A stretch of 35,358 nucleotides of DNA, taken from contig JADJMH010000036.1 of the NCBI GenBank assembly GCA_016709675.1, positions 1-35,358 of the forward strand. Direction: 5' to 3'. Positions 19,159 to 27,332 of the stretch are shown piece by piece. The notes beneath the pieces were generated by a model. It was not told the DNA's origin, searched no databases, and saw only the letters and a program-made list of their open reading frames with translations. Within the stretch, counting starts at the first letter, position 1; each line of letters starts with the position of its first letter. Source of the DNA: Candidatus Accumulibacter proximus. Lineage in GTDB: Bacteria > Pseudomonadota > Gammaproteobacteria > Burkholderiales > Rhodocyclaceae. Position numbers and translations under genes: made by a program.

Positions 19159-20172
19159 ATGACAAGCATGTTACGGCACACCTATCGTATTCCTGGTGCG
19201 GCGGTCGCGCTGCTGCTCTTGTTGTTGGGGGCGGATAAAGTCGGCGCCATGCCGACGATACGCGGAATAGATGTCTCGCCGCCACAGGTCACTCTGGGAT
19301 CTGACGGGCAAGCCGAAGTGCGGCTCGTCATCCACGGTGATGACGAGCCAATCTCACAGTGTGGCATCACGGTCGAAGTTGAATCACTCCAGCAAAAGGA
19401 GCAACTACGGGTCGAAACGCTGCGTTATGCCAAGGACCGGAAAAGCCAGTTCCCCACCGAGATCTCGTTGCGCTTGACCGCGCCGGGTCGCTTTGTCGTT
19501 CGTGCGACAGGATCCGTCCAGTTGGTTCCCGAACGACTGCTGTTAGGGCTTTATCTGGCCTGCGAGGGCACGGCGGAATCCGTTGTGGAAGTGCTTCCCT
19601 ACCAAGGGGGCCAGACCGGCACATTGACCAAGATGCCAACGGCAGCGCCAGCCGCAGCCAGGCAAACCACCACTCCTCGGCTGAACACAGCCGAATGCGA
19701 TATGACATGCCGTGCCGAACGGGGTGACGCTGACGCCATGAACGATCTGGGGCTCAAGTACGCTGCTGGAGAAGGCGTCGAGAAATCCGAAGTCCTGGCA
19801 GTCCAGTGGTTCACGCGCGCGGCAGGGAAAGGGCATCCGGTTGCGCTCCAAAATCTTGCTTTCATGTACGAAACTGGCCGTGGCACTCCACTGAATTATC
19901 GGTTGGCGATGGACTACTACCGGAAAGCTGCTGCCGTTGGTCAGCCCGAGTCGATGCGGGCAATTGCGGGGATGTACGTCAAGGGACAGGGGGTCGACCG
20001 CGACTTGATCGAGGCCTACGCCTGGGCCAATCTTGCCGCCGCACGCTCCCATGGTGATGAAAGGGAAAAGTCAGAAAAACTGCGTGAGCGAATTACTGCT
20101 TCTCTGAGTCGCAAGGAACTCGCGCGGGCCCAGGACCGGTCCGCTGAGATCGACAGGGTTTCCTCAAAGTAG
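19159..20172 (+). CDS. Exported Sel1-repeat protein
   Basis: 337 aa, starting directly after the preceding stop. A signal peptide is visible (IPGAAVALLLLLLGADKVGA, cleavage near residue 30). Residues about 35-150 form a beta-rich domain (DVSPPQVTLGSDGQAEVRLV, LTAPGRFVVRATGSV). Residues about 189-300 hold three Sel1-like (TPR-related) repeats: AMNDLGLKYAAGEGVEKSE, ALQNLAFMYETGRGTPLNY and SMRAIAGMYVKGQGVDRDL, each followed by a WFTRAA/YYRKAA/WANLAA helix. Sel1 repeats are protein-protein scaffolds. The protein should act in the periplasm and closes the operon; it may assemble the two vWA proteins, which is inferred from context. Confidence 0.85.
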   Translation: MTSMLRHTYRIPGAAVALLLLLLGADKVGAMPTIRGIDVSPPQVTLGSDGQAEVRLVIHGDDEPISQCGITVEVESLQQKEQLRVETLRYAKDRKSQFPTEISLRLTAPGRFVVRATGSVQLVPERLLLGLYLACEGTAESVVEVLPYQGGQTGTLTKMPTAAPAAARQTTTPRLNTAECDMTCRAERGDADAMNDLGLKYAAGEGVEKSEVLAVQWFTRAAGKGHPVALQNLAFMYETGRGTPLNYRLAMDYYRKAAAVGQPESMRAIAGMYVKGQGVDRDLIEAYAWANLAAARSHGDEREKSEKLRERITASLSRKELARAQDRSAEIDRVSSK

Positions 20173-20647
20173 CGAGCACACACGCATGAACGGTGTCGGG
20201 CGCGTCGAAATTTTCTGGCCGAATCCTGGAATTTCGCGTGAGGTATGCAAGCCCACGTCACTCACCGATGAGTTGTTGGTTCTACTGATCGACCTTTCCA
20301 GAACTGCATCGGTGCAGGCAGAAAGCTTGGCTTTGCCGGAGGAGTGCTGTCGCGTGTCGAGGCATGGCGGCCATGTCGCTCTTGAGGAAATACGAGTGCA
20401 AAGTAGGGATTAGGAGCGCCGCGCCGCAACATGACCAATATGGCTGATGTTGGCCCGGCGCCATGGCAGTGTCTGGATATTCCGGAGATGCGCGTCCAAC
20501 AGGACAAGAGCCGCCCGCCAACGGCACGTAGGTGGCGTTGTGGTTGCGGGGATCTCTGAATCGGAAACTACCGGTCGTTGAACCAGAGCGCAAGCGTGTC
20601 TATGCTGCCGGTCATAGGTAACGAATAGTTCATGTCTTGGGGGCGCC
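20173..20647. other. 475-bp gap between the operon and the RHS gene
   Basis: No strongly supported gene. A 75-aa frame at 20186-20413 (MNGVGRVEIFWPNPGISREV...) lacks a good ribosome site and has no recognisable motif, so I leave it uncalled. No clear hairpin-plus-T terminator was seen for the upstream operon. The 3' end holds a candidate promoter. Confidence 0.4.
20578..20606 (+). promoter_or_regulatory. Candidate sigma-70 promoter for the RHS gene
   Basis: TTGAAC (20578-20583) and TATGCT (20601-20606) are spaced exactly 17 bp apart, and each matches 4 of 6 consensus bases. They lie 41 bp before the ATG at 20648, giving a short leader with a G-run ribosome site (20639-20643). Found by eye. 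Confidence 0.4.
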
Positions 20648-23600
20648 ATGTCTATCCCGAAAGAACGCCGCAGTTCCTGGCCGCAAATTTCCCGCGTCAC
20701 CGTTGCGGCCTCACTGGCGACCATTGGTGTGCTCGCCTTAGTGCTGGTCGCATTTGGTCTTGTCCGTGCCAATCCGGATAACCTCGATTGGCAGTACAGC
20801 TACGATGACAACAACCGCTTGATCAAGATTACGGATCCTGCGGGGCGCGACACGCGGATGCACTACGAGCTGGACAGTGCTAAACGCCCGCGCAAGATCA
20901 TCAGAAGCCAGGACGAAGGTCCAACAGTTACCCGTGAGTTCGACGAGGCGGGCCGCCTGACACAAATGACGGACGGTGCAGGTACGGTGTCGTATGGCTA
21001 CGACGAGCGCTCTCGCGTCACACGTGTTCAGCGTGCGGGTACCCCGGCCGTATCCTACGAATACGATTGGATGAACCGGGTTACCCGTCTGCAGGTGGGG
21101 GATTTCTACCGGGTTGAATACGTCTACGACTTTCTCGGGCGCCTCGAGTCGATGAAGACACCCGTTGGCGAGATACGCTACGAGTATCTGACGGGCCAAG
21201 GCCAAATTGTTCGCACACTTCCGAACCAGTTCAAAACCATCTGGGAATACGGACCCAATGGTCGCCTGCAGATGATTACTCATGCCGATACGCAGAATGT
21301 CATTCTCGCGCAGTTTGCATACAGCTATCGCGTGGACGGTCAAATTGAATCCATAAGGGAACGCTCCGGTGCCACCGAAAACGTCAAATCGTATAATTAC
21401 GATAGCGTTGGCCAATTAGTCATGGCGAGTGGGCCGTCTGGGCTGCAATTCTACGAATACGACTTAGCTGGCAATCGTCTAAAGTCAGAATCAAGCGGTA
21501 AATCGACACAGATATATTCGTATGATTGGGCTGGACGAGTTGCCACTGTAAATGGCATGCCTGTGGAGCATGATGCCGCCGGGAACCTCACCGCTGTAAC
21601 AACTGGCGGGTCGAACCTCAAGTATCGGCATAATCAGGGCGGGCAATTAGCGGATGCTCTTGATGGCAAAGTCATATATCGATATGACGGAGACGGCAGC
21701 ATGATCGAACGGCGTTCGGTTGAGGGTTCAGCTAGCTTTATTAGAGACGTACTCGCGCCCATTTGGGGGCCTCTGGTAATTTCGAAAGAAGATGGCCGAC
21801 GGACGCTGGTTATTTGGGAGGGTACAACCCCGTTATTGCTAATTTCCAATGGCGAAGCGGAAGTGATGCTGCACGACCGCCTTGGGTCTGTGCGTCTGAC
21901 GACTGACATACACGGAAGGGTCACGCGGCGCAGAGATTTCGAACCATATGGCGATGATATGAACCATGTGATTTCTGCCGGCCTTGTGCCCCGATTAGCT
22001 GGCTTATTTTGGGATGAGGAGGCAAAGGTGTATTTAACAGGCTCCCGTGCCTACAGTCCAGTGATTGGACGCTGGCTTCAGCCAGACCCTGGGAAAGCTA
22101 TACCCAGTGGATATCCGAACGAGTCATCGCTCTATGCCTATTGCTCGAATAATCCGACCACTCTCATTGACTTAGATGGGGAGGCGCCAGACAATCCAGA
22201 AAGCTCTTGGCTAGATGACCACATCGAGTGGCTTTCAAGGTGGCGAAATATGTCTCAGGGTGAACGTTGGAACGATTTCGCAGACACCCTTTGGAAGGGT
22301 AGGTTTTTCGGTACTCGGTTTGGCGATGAGGGTTCTCTATACTGGGCAGACCGTTGGGCGAAAACAGACGATTGGCGTTATGCAGTTCCTGCCGGATTCG
22401 CGTCTCTTTGGACATCGAAGAGCGCCGGCGATACTCTGACAGTTTTGACACTTGGCCCTCTAGCTAAGAGCGTCATGCAAACCAGTGTGAGCTTCAATAT
22501 GCTTCGCAGTAGTGCCTCCGCGGAGGAAGTTATCAAGAGGGTCGGAAGAATTATTTTCGATCCTCGTAAGCATGCCACTATACGTCGTGAAGCTAGCAAA
22601 TTCATGCGAGAAGAGATGGCCGCAATACGGAAGATAGGCGATTTCGATCATCTGTTTCTACCCAATTCACCGAGTTGGTGGGCAAAGCAAAGTTCTTGGG
22701 TACGCGGACTGGAAGGATTGAAAGGCGGAGGTTGGAACTATTTGGAGATGCCTGCAAAGCTCAACCGATGGATGGGAACTAGTTCAACGCAAATCGCAAC
22801 TTGGCTACCCAGAGAGGTAACTCACAATCTCATTCGGGCGGGCGTAGGTTTTAGTGCCGCGATGGCTTGGCAGCGTGGAACACACCTTGGTTCGCACGTG
22901 CGCGAAGGCCTATCTATGGTTGGTTCCTTATCTGAGGCAGCGGGTACTGGTAGTAAATATCCATCCACAGTTGGTGGCGTTTCTCTGGGCGGAGCCGGAA
23001 ACCTTATCGAAGGACTTGAATTGGTAGATGCCGTCACCGTTGATCGCAATAACAACCTTGTCTTAGTAGGTAAAACTGACAAAGCGATAAAACTCCCGCC
23101 ACTGCGAATTGATGATGTGGTCACTGTCTTTCGTTCTGTCTATATTTTTGGTGAAGGTCCGTCTGTCACCATCGATCCCAAGCCGGAGAAACCGCAGGGC
23201 CCTGAGATGATCATCCGGCACGGCAAGGCGACGGATAACACCTATGTGGGTTGGGTTCTTTATCAAGCTGACCGATTGATGAAGGGTTATACCTTGGGCG
23301 AGGACAACATTGCGCAGCAGGAGGTGGTCAGCACCGTGCCGGGCTATGAAAAGATCCTGGAGACGATATTTTTCGGTGGCGAGGACCCCGAGAAGCTGCG
23401 CAAGCGCGCGCAGTGGGAACGCTTCTGGATCGTACCGGCGGAGACACAGCGATTCAATGCTCCGAAGAACGAGCTGACGCTGTTCGATGTCCCACTGAAG
23501 GTGAACACTCAAACCATGAAGTGGCGCAACGGCAAGTTGGAGGACGACGCCAGCGCCAAGTCCTCCCCAGGCGCGCTCGCGTTCACTGAGTGGTTCAGGA

Positions 23601-25891
23601 CCAACTATGACCTCATCGCCAGCGAGCGCTTTCTCACGCCACCGGCCGAGTCGGGTATCACGACCCCCGTGCCTGTCTTCACCGAATTGCGCCGCGTCGC
23701 GTTGATCACTGCGATCGCTGAAAAGCTGCGCGACCAGGGCGTCCCGCTGCCCTTCTGGATGCGCGACTACGAAGTCCGGCCGGTGCCGTTCGAGAAGGTG
23801 ACGCCCAGTCTCACCGTGACGCGGGAAAGGGGCCGCTCGCTTGCTCGGATATACGGTGGCGTCAACCTGTCGACGGCAGACGAGAATCTCAGGAACTTCA
23901 CGCCCATGGGCGATGTATCCCGACTGCCGCAGCAGGATGCCGCTTCGGTGCGGGCGAAACTGAACCTTGCGGGCGCTCTGGAAAGTGCGGTTCGCGCGAT
24001 GCCGGCCGCTGTCGAGCCACTGAAGGTCCAGACGTTCACGCACCAGGCAACCAGTTATCAAACCGTCTCGCTGCCAGGGGCCGATACTCGGGCGTTGGCC
24101 CCTAATCGCCTGGACGTAGTGGATCTTGAAGTTCCGGTCGACGGGGGCGCGCCGATCCAACTGCCGCGCAGCTACCACTCTTTCTTCAACCCTGGCGGTG
24201 CGTGGGGCAAGGGGTGGGCAATGGACCTCCCTCGGTTGGACCCGATCCGGCTGCCTCTGAAGAGAACCGACAAGGGCGTGGAGTACCAGACCGCCTACGA
24301 ACTGATCACGCCATTGAATAGCCGATACGCCCGGTTCTCGCACGTCGACAGCGTGGCGATGCTGGGCGGCAACCGTTTTCTGGTGCCAGATCAGCCTGGC
24401 GAGTTCTTCGGGGTCGCGCCAGGGATGCCTGACTTTCTGACCGGCCCGACCGTGAAGCTGCTGCGCAAGGACGGTGGGGCCTGGCACTTCAGCAAAACGG
24501 GAGAACTGCTGGCAACCGAACAGAACGGCTCGCGCGTTGTTTACGAACGAGATGGAGGCGGGCGATTGACGAGAGTGGTCGGACTGCTAGGGCGCCGACC
24601 CTTGGCATTCATCGAGTTGCGATACGACGGGTCGGGAAGGATAGCCAGCGCAACCGCCAAGGGGGACAAGCGTGAGGTTGCTGTCCGGTATGAGTACGAT
24701 GAGGTGGGGCGGCTCGCAGCGGTGGTCTCCGACGCTGGCCGAGTGGGTTACCACTATGACGGAACCTTGCTCACTGCCATTGGCCATCGGCCGGTGCGCG
24801 CCGATACAAAGCAGACTGACGAAACGATTGTCCGGCGTTTCGAGTACGGGCCGCGAGGCCGCTTGTTAGCCGAATTCGGACCTGACGGCACGAAGACTGA
24901 GTACCGCGTCGCGGCCGACGCCGATGGCAGCTCGGTAACGGTGGGTGGCAGCGGCAACGCGTCTTCAGACTTCATGCGTTACGACCATGCCTCACGCCCG
25001 GTCGAGGCCAGGTATGCCGATGGATCACGCGCTGCGTGGTCGTATCCGGAGGGTGGTGGTGCCGCGATGGCACTGACGCAGCCGAACGGGCAAGTGATCA
25101 GCATGACCGAGACTGCCGACCAACGCAGTCGAACCGTTCAACTGGCGCCGGATCGAAAGCTGGTCGCCGAATACGATGGGGCAGGACGCCTGAAATCCGT
25201 TTCCGACAACGGCCGGCTGTCGCTCCAGCAGGTGTGGTCGCCGGATGGCCGACTTACCAAGGCTGCCAATGAAACCAGCGCGGCGAATTTCCAATATGAC
25301 CGTGACGGACTGGTTTCACAGGTGTGGCTCGCGCCTCCCGGCGAAAGTGGCACCTTCAAGGTGTGGCAGGCCACGCGGCTGGACCCGGCCGGCCGGCCGC
25401 TGGAGATCACCGACTACCGTGGCCTGCAATCGCAGATGAGTTATGACAGTGCGGGTGAGTTGCTGCAGGTGGTGACGCGCCGCGATGGCCAGAACTACGG
25501 CTTTCGGATTGATCGCGATGACTCTGGCCGCGTCCGTGAGGTGAAGTCATCCTGGGGTGCCCAGAAATATTTTTACGATCCGTCTGGGAGCCTGGCCAAG
25601 GTTGAGGAAGAAAGGAACGGGCAGAGGAGCGTGGCCGAATGGGAGGCTGGTTCGCTGAGGAAGCTCAGGCAGTTTGATGGCGGTGAGTTCGCTTTTTCCG
25701 ACTACGTTGAAGGGGCGCACGCTGGGTTGCCGATGTCGGTTACTGCGCCGAATGGGCTGAAGTTGAACTATTCCTACGATGAATCAAATCGGCTTTCGCA
25801 AGTTGCTGTTGGTTCTGCCTATCGCCTGTCATTGTCCTATGACACGAAGGGGCGTCTCACCCGCTGGGGGTATGCCAGACTGCCACAGTAG
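20648..25891 (+). CDS. Giant YD/RHS-repeat protein with reversed domain order
   Basis: 1747 aa, unbroken. An N-terminal TM anchor or signal (ATIGVLALVLVAFGLV, about 26-41) is followed at once by YD repeats (WQYSYDDNNRLIKITDPAGR onward). At about 410-512 comes the RHS core: DRLGSVRLT, then GSRAYSPVIGRWLQPDP and YAYCSNNPTTLIDLDG, which normally closes the barrel just before a variable toxin tip. Here it lies in the first third. Residues about 513-830 are unique, Trp-rich and lower in GC. About 830-1140 is a further unassigned region (FWIVPAETQRF, ADRLMKGYTLGEDN). From about 1150 the sequence resembles the start of a classical RHS protein (LPRSYHSFFNPGGAWGKGWA) and ends in YD repeats (LNYSYDESNRLSQ). 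No cytotoxic motif was recognised. It is probably surface- or periplasm-exposed. It might be a permuted barrel or a fusion of two RHS genes. Confidence 0.85.
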   Translation: MSIPKERRSSWPQISRVTVAASLATIGVLALVLVAFGLVRANPDNLDWQYSYDDNNRLIKITDPAGRDTRMHYELDSAKRPRKIIRSQDEGPTVTREFDEAGRLTQMTDGAGTVSYGYDERSRVTRVQRAGTPAVSYEYDWMNRVTRLQVGDFYRVEYVYDFLGRLESMKTPVGEIRYEYLTGQGQIVRTLPNQFKTIWEYGPNGRLQMITHADTQNVILAQFAYSYRVDGQIESIRERSGATENVKSYNYDSVGQLVMASGPSGLQFYEYDLAGNRLKSESSGKSTQIYSYDWAGRVATVNGMPVEHDAAGNLTAVTTGGSNLKYRHNQGGQLADALDGKVIYRYDGDGSMIERRSVEGSASFIRDVLAPIWGPLVISKEDGRRTLVIWEGTTPLLLISNGEAEVMLHDRLGSVRLTTDIHGRVTRRRDFEPYGDDMNHVISAGLVPRLAGLFWDEEAKVYLTGSRAYSPVIGRWLQPDPGKAIPSGYPNESSLYAYCSNNPTTLIDLDGEAPDNPESSWLDDHIEWLSRWRNMSQGERWNDFADTLWKGRFFGTRFGDEGSLYWADRWAKTDDWRYAVPAGFASLWTSKSAGDTLTVLTLGPLAKSVMQTSVSFNMLRSSASAEEVIKRVGRIIFDPRKHATIRREASKFMREEMAAIRKIGDFDHLFLPNSPSWWAKQSSWVRGLEGLKGGGWNYLEMPAKLNRWMGTSSTQIATWLPREVTHNLIRAGVGFSAAMAWQRGTHLGSHVREGLSMVGSLSEAAGTGSKYPSTVGGVSLGGAGNLIEGLELVDAVTVDRNNNLVLVGKTDKAIKLPPLRIDDVVTVFRSVYIFGEGPSVTIDPKPEKPQGPEMIIRHGKATDNTYVGWVLYQADRLMKGYTLGEDNIAQQEVVSTVPGYEKILETIFFGGEDPEKLRKRAQWERFWIVPAETQRFNAPKNELTLFDVPLKVNTQTMKWRNGKLEDDASAKSSPGALAFTEWFRTNYDLIASERFLTPPAESGITTPVPVFTELRRVALITAIAEKLRDQGVPLPFWMRDYEVRPVPFEKVTPSLTVTRERGRSLARIYGGVNLSTADENLRNFTPMGDVSRLPQQDAASVRAKLNLAGALESAVRAMPAAVEPLKVQTFTHQATSYQTVSLPGADTRALAPNRLDVVDLEVPVDGGAPIQLPRSYHSFFNPGGAWGKGWAMDLPRLDPIRLPLKRTDKGVEYQTAYELITPLNSRYARFSHVDSVAMLGGNRFLVPDQPGEFFGVAPGMPDFLTGPTVKLLRKDGGAWHFSKTGELLATEQNGSRVVYERDGGGRLTRVVGLLGRRPLAFIELRYDGSGRIASATAKGDKREVAVRYEYDEVGRLAAVVSDAGRVGYHYDGTLLTAIGHRPVRADTKQTDETIVRRFEYGPRGRLLAEFGPDGTKTEYRVAADADGSSVTVGGSGNASSDFMRYDHASRPVEARYADGSRAAWSYPEGGGAAMALTQPNGQVISMTETADQRSRTVQLAPDRKLVAEYDGAGRLKSVSDNGRLSLQQVWSPDGRLTKAANETSAANFQYDRDGLVSQVWLAPPGESGTFKVWQATRLDPAGRPLEITDYRGLQSQMSYDSAGELLQVVTRRDGQNYGFRIDRDDSGRVREVKSSWGAQKYFYDPSGSLAKVEEERNGQRSVAEWEAGSLRKLRQFDGGEFAFSDYVEGAHAGLPMSVTAPNGLKLNYSYDESNRLSQVAVGSAYRLSLSYDTKGRLTRWGYARLPQ

Positions 25892-26112
25892 CTGCCCCAA
25901 CGGGAACTCTGCGGCATGGCTACGCGCGTTGTCGACTGCCAGCAATCGGCCAGGAGGATTGATGTATCAGCGAGGCGACGTCTACGTCGAGGGTGGCACT
26001 TTGCTGTTGCCGCGGACAGGGTCGGTCGGTGGTGCCAATCGCCACCCCGCCGGCTCTGCATTTTCGTGGAAAATGTGGCCATCGTTTGCGCCGCTGACTT
26101 CAAGGGTGTTAT
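25892..26112. other. Right cargo-backbone junction
   Basis: 221 bp between the convergent RHS gene and trbN. Overlapping frames here lack ribosome sites and family motifs. No terminator with a T-run, inverted repeat or target duplication was recognised. GC rises to backbone level within this stretch. Confidence 0.4.
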
Positions 26113-26721
26113 TCACGGCTGCCCGCCGATGACAAGTCTTCTTGGGACATACCAGGAGGTATTCCAGGCGACCGTTGTCACCGGTGTTTGCGCCGGCGTC
26201 GCGCTCGTCTTCGCCGTCTGCTCTGGGGCTGACTGCACCGCCGCCGAGGTCGCAGGCATCGAGGGCAGGGCGCCCACCTTCGTCACGTCCACCGTGACAA
26301 AGCGGGCCTCCAGCCAATCCGCCCACCTTCTCGCCCTGACGACCAGATCCGCCCGGTACACCGCGTTGTACTGCGGCGTCCGGGAGTGGTAATTGGCGGC
26401 TCGCGTCCAGAGATCGCCTTTGTCCTTCTTGATGTGCTGCCGCAGCCGCCAGGCGGCGAGGTCGAAGGCATAGCAACCGGCCGCCGCTACGTCATCGGGC
26501 GTGATGCCGTAGCGGGTCAGGTCGCGCAGGTATGCTGTGTTGAACTGCATCGGCCCCACGTCATGCGTGCCGTTGGTGTTGCGCACCCACTGGCCCGGCT
26601 TCCCCCCTTCCTTCTCCGCCACTGCAAGCACGATGTTCGCGGGAATCTGGTACTTCACGGCGGCCGCGATCGAGCAGACGACGCGTTCCTGAAGCTGGGG
26701 CGGAAGATCGGCAACAGGCAT
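26113..26721 (-). CDS. trbN: TrbN-like lytic transglycosylase
   Basis: 202 aa, the VirB1-type enzyme that opens peptidoglycan for the mating channel. The SLT-like fold shows IVLAVAEKEGGKPGQW (catalytic Glu most likely E36), then NGTHDVGPMQFNTAYL and AANYHSRTPQYNAVYR, in the order of family members. No obvious signal peptide is seen from this start; AGGAGG lies about 13 bases upstream, somewhat far. The C-terminus is a Thr/Ala/Pro-rich tail. It is the last trb gene before the cargo, matching the IncP order trbL-trbM-trbN, and starts 18 bp after the trbM stop. Confidence 0.85.
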   Translation of the reverse strand: MPVADLPPQLQERVVCSIAAAVKYQIPANIVLAVAEKEGGKPGQWVRNTNGTHDVGPMQFNTAYLRDLTRYGITPDDVAAAGCYAFDLAAWRLRQHIKKDKGDLWTRAANYHSRTPQYNAVYRADLVVRARRWADWLEARFVTVDVTKVGALPSMPATSAAVQSAPEQTAKTSATPAQTPVTTVAWNTSWYVPRRLVIGGQP

Positions 26722-26739
26722 GAGCTTTCTGCTTTCCTC

Positions 26740-27318
26740 CTACCGGTACCACTCGTCATTCCTGCGCCGGCTATCTTCGGCAGCAATCCGATCGTTGTAC
26801 CGAGCCAGGGCAGCGTCCTGGTCACGCGCATCGACCCAATAGCCGCCCCGTTCCGGCGTCCCGACATACCCGGGTGCAAGGTCGCCCGGATTGGTGTATT
26901 GGTGCCCGGTGTAGGCCGCGCAATAGCCCGGCATCTGGTTGTTGATGAATACCCTGCCACCGTCAGCGTGGTTCCACACGCGCAGCGTCACGTTCAGGGA
27001 AGCCGCGTCGCAGCGGCCGGCGCCGTTCGCCATGGCGCCCACCAGCGCACGCATTTCCGGTGTCTGGTCAGACACCGGGCACAGGCTGAGGAAGCTGGCG
27101 CGTGCTCGCACGGTGTCCGACCACTTCCGTTTATGGATACTGAAATAGCGCGAGAGCGACGGCGCGCACTCGCCCGGCCGGGTGCCTGTCGCCAGGCATA
27201 GGGTTGCCTCGCACGCCAGGCGGGTATCGCCGGTCAGTACCTCCTGGGCGCCGGCGGGGGCCGCAACTACGGCGGCGATCGCGAGGGCGAATGGAGCGAG
27301 AAGGCAGTGGTTTTTCAT
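26740..27318 (-). CDS. trbM: TrbM family conjugal transfer protein
   Basis: 192 aa. The ATG at 27318 is preferred because AAAGGAG precedes it; an in-frame ATG six codons upstream would place that ribosome site inside the gene. Signal peptide MKNHCLLAPFALAIAAVVAA ends PAGAQ. The mature protein opens with the TrbM hallmark TGDTRLACEATLCLATGTRP followed by GECAPSLSRYFSI, and has several conserved Cys, suggesting disulfides in the periplasm. In IncP plasmids trbM supports but is not always essential for transfer. It lies 14 bp after the trbL stop. The frame is intact. Confidence 0.92.
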   Translation of the reverse strand: MKNHCLLAPFALAIAAVVAAPAGAQEVLTGDTRLACEATLCLATGTRPGECAPSLSRYFSIHKRKWSDTVRARASFLSLCPVSDQTPEMRALVGAMANGAGRCDAASLNVTLRVWNHADGGRVFINNQMPGYCAAYTGHQYTNPGDLAPGYVGTPERGGYWVDARDQDAALARYNDRIAAEDSRRRNDEWYR

Positions 27319-27332
27319 CAGTGAGGCTCCTT

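Noticed and set aside
20186..20413. 75-aa + frame between the operon and the RHS gene
   Set aside because: No ribosome site, no motif and ordinary shadow-like composition; kept as intergenic.
23063..24487. 474-aa open frame on the minus strand inside the RHS gene
   Set aside because: It is antisense to an unbroken YD-repeat protein in GC-rich DNA, has no ribosome site and a typical shadow composition rich in Arg, Gln and His.
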